Shown: one piece after another, positions 60,981-64,000 of the stretch
Layout: every line of letters starts with the position of its first letter
Position numbering within the stretch: the first letter of the stretch is position 1
NCBI RefSeq assembly: GCF_018612875.1
Contig: NZ_JAGGRI010000007.1
Location: forward strand, 1 to 64,000
Length of the DNA stretch: 64,000 nt
Reading direction: 5' to 3'
Source of the DNA: Lysobacter sp. ISL-50
GTDB taxonomy: Bacteria > Pseudomonadota > Gammaproteobacteria > Xanthomonadales > Xanthomonadaceae
Notes under the pieces: generated by a model
What the model was told of the DNA's origin: nothing
What the model saw: the letters and a program-made list of their open reading frames with translations, nothing else
Database searches by the model: none
Made by a program: the position numbers and the translations under genes

Positions 60981-62405
60981 ATGAGCCACCAGCCCCCGGC
61001 CACCCACGACACGCCGCCCCCGCATTCGCTGTGGAGCGACCTGCGCGACGCCATCCGCGGCACCGATGCCGACTACACCAAGATCCCGCTGCGGCGCGCG
61101 GTGTTCCTGCTGGCCGTGCCGATGGTGCTGGAGCTGGTGCTGGAATCGACCTTCGCCGTGGTCGATATCTTCTTCGTCGCCAAGCTGGGACCGTCGGCGG
61201 TGGCGACGGTGGGCCTGACCGAGAGTTATCTGTTCCTGCTGTACGCGCTGGCCATGGGCCTGGCGATGGCGGTGACCGCGGTGGTGGCGCGGCGCGTCGG
61301 CGAGGGCAAGCGCGAGGACGCGGCGATCACCGCGGTGCAGGCGATCTTCATCGCCTTGCTGGTGGCGGTGCTGCCGGCCCTGGCCGGCATCTTCTATGCG
61401 CAGGACCTGTTGCGGTTGATGGGCGCCGATGCCTGGAGCATCGAGCACGGCTACCGCTACACGCAATGGATGCTCGGCGGCAACGCGGTGATCATGCTGT
61501 TGTTCGTGATCAATGCGATCTTCCGCGGCGCCGGCGACGCGGCCATCGCGATGCGGGTGCTGTGGTTGTCCAACGGTCTGAATATTCTGCTGTGCCCGTT
61601 GCTGATCTTCGGCCTCGGGCCGGTGCCGGCGCTGGGCATCGAGGGCGCGGCCATCGCGACCAACATCGGCCGCGGCATCGGTGTGGCGTTCCAGCTGTGG
61701 GTGCTGTTCCACGGCGGCAAGCACATCCGGGTGACGCTGGCGCAGTTCGTCTGGCGCGGGGCGATGCTATGGAACATCGTGCGCACCTCGCTCGGCGGCG
61801 TGGGCCAGATGATCGTGGCGATGACCTCGTGGATTTTCCTGATGCGCATCCTGGCCAGCATCGGCAGCGAAGCCGTGGCCGGCGCCACCATCGCCATTCG
61901 CATCATGATGTTCACGATGATGCCGGCCTGGGGCATGTCCAACGCCGCCGCGACCCTGGTCGGGCAGAACCTCGGCGCCGGTCATCCCGAGCGCGCCGAG
62001 GCCTCGGTGTGGCGCATCGGCTGGTACAACATGGCCTATCTGGTCGTGGTGTCGGTGCTGTTCTTCGCCTTCCCGCATCAACTGGTGGCGTTCTTCACCG
62101 ACGATGCGAAGGTGGTCGCGATCGGCGCGCAGTGGCTGCGCATCCTGTCGTACTCGTTCTTCATCTACGGCTGGTGGATGGTGACGGTGCAGGCCTTCAA
62201 CGGCGCCGGCGACACGATGACGCCGACCAAGATCAACGTGGTGTTCTTCTGGCTGATCCAGATTCCGCTGTCCTACGTGCTGGCCGTCACCCTGAACTGG
62301 CAACACTCGGGCGTGTTCTGGGGCGTGTTCGTGTCCGAGACGTCCGTGGGCGTGTTCACGCTATGGCTGTTCACGCGCGGGCGGTGGAAGTCGGCGCAGG
62401 TGTAG
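60981..62405 (+). CDS. MATE family efflux transporter
   Basis: A 474-residue inner-membrane exporter of the MATE superfamily with about twelve helices in two related halves. The first helix (AVFLLAVPMVLELVLESTFAVVDIFFVAKLG) and the second-half MIVAMTSWIFLMRILA have the MatE pattern. A soluble N-terminal extension of about 35 residues precedes it. The ATG at 60981 follows CGGAGC; an in-frame ATG at 60882 would add 33 residues without support. Substrate unknown, probably cationic drugs by sodium or proton antiport. Confidence 0.9.
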   Translation: MSHQPPATHDTPPPHSLWSDLRDAIRGTDADYTKIPLRRAVFLLAVPMVLELVLESTFAVVDIFFVAKLGPSAVATVGLTESYLFLLYALAMGLAMAVTAVVARRVGEGKREDAAITAVQAIFIALLVAVLPALAGIFYAQDLLRLMGADAWSIEHGYRYTQWMLGGNAVIMLLFVINAIFRGAGDAAIAMRVLWLSNGLNILLCPLLIFGLGPVPALGIEGAAIATNIGRGIGVAFQLWVLFHGGKHIRVTLAQFVWRGAMLWNIVRTSLGGVGQMIVAMTSWIFLMRILASIGSEAVAGATIAIRIMMFTMMPAWGMSNAAATLVGQNLGAGHPERAEASVWRIGWYNMAYLVVVSVLFFAFPHQLVAFFTDDAKVVAIGAQWLRILSYSFFIYGWWMVTVQAFNGAGDTMTPTKINVVFFWLIQIPLSYVLAVTLNWQHSGVFWGVFVSETSVGVFTLWLFTRGRWKSAQV

Positions 62406-62415
62406 ACGCGCCGGG

Positions 62416-62859
62416 CTATTCCGGCGCGCTGTCCGGCGACTGCGACCATTCCACTTCGAGCTGGCGGAACTGGCCGGGGAACAACTCGCCGGGCACCGAT
62501 GCGATCCGAAACTGTCCGTGCCGCAAAATGGCCTGCGCGCCGAGCCGGCCGATGCCGGTATCGACCAGCGCTTCCAGTTCGGTATAGCGCGGGTCGTAGT
62601 GGCCGTGCCGGGGATGCGATTCGGGGCTCTGCCGTCCGGCCTTGGCCTCGGCTTCCCAGCGCTGCCAGATCGCCCAGTGCTCGCGCGCCCAGGCGAAGGT
62701 CTCCGCATCGAGCGGGGTCAGGGTGAAGACCTCGGCGTATTCGAGATGCTCCGGATCGAAGGCGCAGACGAAGTAATGCGGCCGGCCGGCGTGATCGGCG
62801 ATGCCCGTGCGGGGGCCGTCGTCGTAGTCCCAGGTCATGTGGATGGGTTCGTAGGCCAT
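62416..62859 (-). CDS. Hypothetical cytosolic protein, 147 residues
   Basis: A 147-residue acidic protein that I do not recognise. It opens with MAYEPIHMTWDYDDGPRTG, then DHAGRPHYFVCAFDPEHLEYAEVFTLTPL, and a Trp-rich helical middle (FAWAREHWAIWQRWEAEAKAGR). No signal peptide or membrane segment. Compatible with a conserved small-protein family whose function is unknown. It is followed downstream by the convergent MATE gene end. Confidence 0.75.
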   Translation of the reverse strand: MAYEPIHMTWDYDDGPRTGIADHAGRPHYFVCAFDPEHLEYAEVFTLTPLDAETFAWAREHWAIWQRWEAEAKAGRQSPESHPRHGHYDPRYTELEALVDTGIGRLGAQAILRHGQFRIASVPGELFPGQFRQLEVEWSQSPDSAPE

Positions 62860-62883
62860 GAGCTCGAAGGTCGGGGGAGGGGA

Positions 62884-63114
62884 TCAGGCGACCGGGCCGG
62901 GATGCCCGATCGCGACGGCGAACGCCACCAGTATCCAAAAACCGATGCCGACCACCAAGCACAGATCGTCGTTGGGCGGGGTGCGCCGATAGAACGGCCA
63001 CAGCACCACGCGGCCGGTGCCGTACATCAACCACTCGACGATCAGCTCGAACGCCATGCGCGCGACGAATCGCAACGCGGCGCCGGCCAGTTCCACTACG
63101 GCATCCAATGCCAT
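62884..63114 (-). CDS. Small membrane protein, 76 residues
   Basis: A 76-residue protein with an amphipathic N-terminus (MALDAVVELAGAALRFVARMAFELIVEWLMYGTGRVVLWPFYRR) and a C-terminal hydrophobic helix (LCLVVGIGFWILVAFAVAI). The start at 63114 has an excellent AGGAGGC ribosome site on the minus strand, so this short gene is likely real. Function unknown. It lies 24 bp upstream of the 147-residue gene and probably shares its transcript. Confidence 0.75.
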   Translation of the reverse strand: MALDAVVELAGAALRFVARMAFELIVEWLMYGTGRVVLWPFYRRTPPNDDLCLVVGIGFWILVAFAVAIGHPGPVA

Positions 63115-63178
63115 CTTGCCTCCTGTACTCAAAACCCGCGGCGCGAGCGGCCGTGAACCGGCCGATGTTCCCGCGGAA

Positions 63179-63529
63179 TCAGCGATCGGTCCACACCGCC
63201 AGTTCATGGCCGCTGGGATCGGTGAAATGGAAGCGCCGACCGCCCGGGAATTCCAGTTGAGCGGTGATCGCGCCGCCGGCGGCTTCGACGCGGCGCTGCG
63301 CGTCGGCCAGGTCGTCGGCGTAGATCACCACCAGCGCGCCGCCCGGGCGCGGAGCGCTTTGGCGGTGGAAGCCGCCCTTCATGCGGCCGTCGTTGAATTC
63401 GCAGTAGTCCGGGCCGTAATCGGTGAAGGTCCAGCCGAACGCGGCGCCGTAGAAGGCCTTGGTCGCGGCGATGTCGGCGACGGCGAATTCGAGGTAGTCC
63501 AGGCGCAGATTGCGGTCGGAAGCGGTCAT
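63179..63529 (-). CDS. VOC family protein (glyoxalase/bleomycin-resistance fold)
   Basis: A 116-residue single-domain vicinal oxygen chelate protein. It begins NLRLDYLEFAVADIAATKAFYGAAFGW, the usual first module, with Glu20-type positions, then FTDYGPDYCEFNDG and ends FPGGRRFHFTDPSGHELAVW, where the His-x-Phe and Glu are the usual metal-ligand area. Reaction unknown. The start at 63529 is chosen because the VOC domain begins 10 residues later; the longer frame upstream is spurious. It is 65 bp before the small membrane protein gene, on the same strand. Confidence 0.92.
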   Translation of the reverse strand: MTASDRNLRLDYLEFAVADIAATKAFYGAAFGWTFTDYGPDYCEFNDGRMKGGFHRQSAPRPGGALVVIYADDLADAQRRVEAAGGAITAQLEFPGGRRFHFTDPSGHELAVWTDR

Positions 63530-63671
63530 GCGGGAATCCTTGAGCGGATGCGGAATGCCGGGATCGGAACGGATACGGTCAGCGCCGCGGCCGGCGGGAT
63601 CGGGATCGCCGGCGGCGGACGCGAGCGCGGGCCGAAGCGAACATGCCGGCGATGATAGCGACGGGCGCGAA

Positions 63672-63703
63672 CGAAAAGGGCCGCCGTCGCCGGCAGCCCT
63701 TTC
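63672..63703 (-). terminator. Possible Rho-independent terminator on the minus strand
   Basis: Read on the minus strand: AAAGGGC and GCCCTTT with an inner GCCG/CGGC stem (one U-G pair), GCGA loop, then a short T-run. It lies 26 bp past the stop of the partial gene at the right edge. Confidence 0.6.
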
Positions 63704-63728
63704 GCGCGTTGCTACCCGCGGCGATGGA

Positions 63729-64000
63729 TTACTTCGACAACTCCAGCGCCAGCGAAGACACCCAGCCCTTGTTGCCGAGTTCGTCCTCGACTTCCCACAT
63801 TGCGCCATGCTTGTTGCCGGTGGGGTAGAGCATCATGCCCGGGTCGAGCGGACGTACCACCTTGCCGGCGCCGTTGGAATTGGCGAACAGACGCGCGGAT
63901 TTGACCACCGTGACCGCCTGTTGCGAATTCGACGCCGACGGGTTGTCCGACAGGCCGCCGAGTTGGCCGACCAGATCGGTGTAGGCCTGCAGATAGGCCA
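63729..64000 (-). CDS. SH3-like domain protein, C-terminal part (cut by the window edge)
   Basis: Only the last about 90 residues are in the window; the gene continues beyond 64000. The sequence includes QAYTDLVGQLGGLSDN and SNSQQAVTVVKSARLFANS, and ends with VRPLDPGMMLYPTGNKHGAMWEVEDELGNKGWVSSLALELSK, whose WEV...GNKGWVSS pattern fits a bacterial SH3 domain. Such domains bind cell-wall peptides. The N-terminal part and overall function cannot be seen. Confidence 0.7.
   Translation of the reverse strand, partial: AYLQAYTDLVGQLGGLSDNPSASNSQQAVTVVKSARLFANSNGAGKVVRPLDPGMMLYPTGNKHGAMWEVEDELGNKGWVSSLALELSK

Overview
The window is GC-rich, gene-dense chromosome of a gammaproteobacterium, most likely a Lysobacter-type member of the Xanthomonadaceae. 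The evidence is gene content, read by eye without database searches: three tandem S46 dipeptidyl-peptidases, an Ax21-family outer-membrane protein, paired OmpA porins with thrombospondin-type calcium repeats, MerC beside a ZnuD-like receptor, and abundant short palindromic intergenic repeats. I see no rRNA or tRNA gene, phage, integrase, insertion sequence or CRISPR array.

Layout. 0-12 kb: a structured repeat at the edge, an extradiol dioxygenase (ygiD-like) divergent from prpD across a palindrome, two near-identical ompA genes each with its own terminator, a secreted protein, an RsuA/RluB-type pseudouridine synthase, a secreted helical protein, and a threonine-catabolic set (kbl and tdh) split by a secreted HEXXH peptidase. 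12-19.4 kb: three S46 peptidases in tandem, which differ at the S1-pocket position. 19.6-23 kb: two tiny paralogous secreted proteins, then serA joined to a histidine phosphatase. 23-30 kb: a TonB-C-domain protein and the classic folC-dedD-cvpA-purF order, followed by a ferritin-like DUF455 protein. 30-37.5 kb: a TonB-dependent receptor, a long hypothetical protein, lpxH, gltX and zur.

37.6-42.8 kb: an MFS transporter and a MarR regulator separated by a 75-bp-period repeat array, then a ZnuD-like receptor divergent from a MerC protein. The znuD-merC gap carries a strong Zur-box match, so the regulator and a probable target lie in one window. 42.9-46.2 kb: ribosomal protein bTHX with an Ala/Lys tail, Ax21, and an M19 dipeptidase coupled to a hypothetical protein. 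46.5-49.1 kb: hutI and hutF, divergent; hutU lies alone about 9 kb away at 58.4 kb beside a TetR gene. 49.2-51.4 kb: a coupled repair operon (Ada-N/AraC/AlkA fusion plus Ogt). 51.6-55.5 kb: a secreted DUF4082/FN3/beta-helix protein with a hairpin leader, and a lipoprotein nucleotide pyrophosphatase/phosphodiesterase. 55.6-64 kb: small secreted proteins, msrA, tetR, hutU, an AHSA1 protein, a MATE exporter, small hypotheticals, a VOC protein, and the C-terminal end of an SH3-domain protein cut by the right edge.

Themes. Peptides may be degraded in the periplasm by the S46 enzymes and the M19 dipeptidase, with histidine and threonine catabolised inside the cell. The intergenic gaps hold at least four families of palindromic repeats, mostly in inverted pairs.
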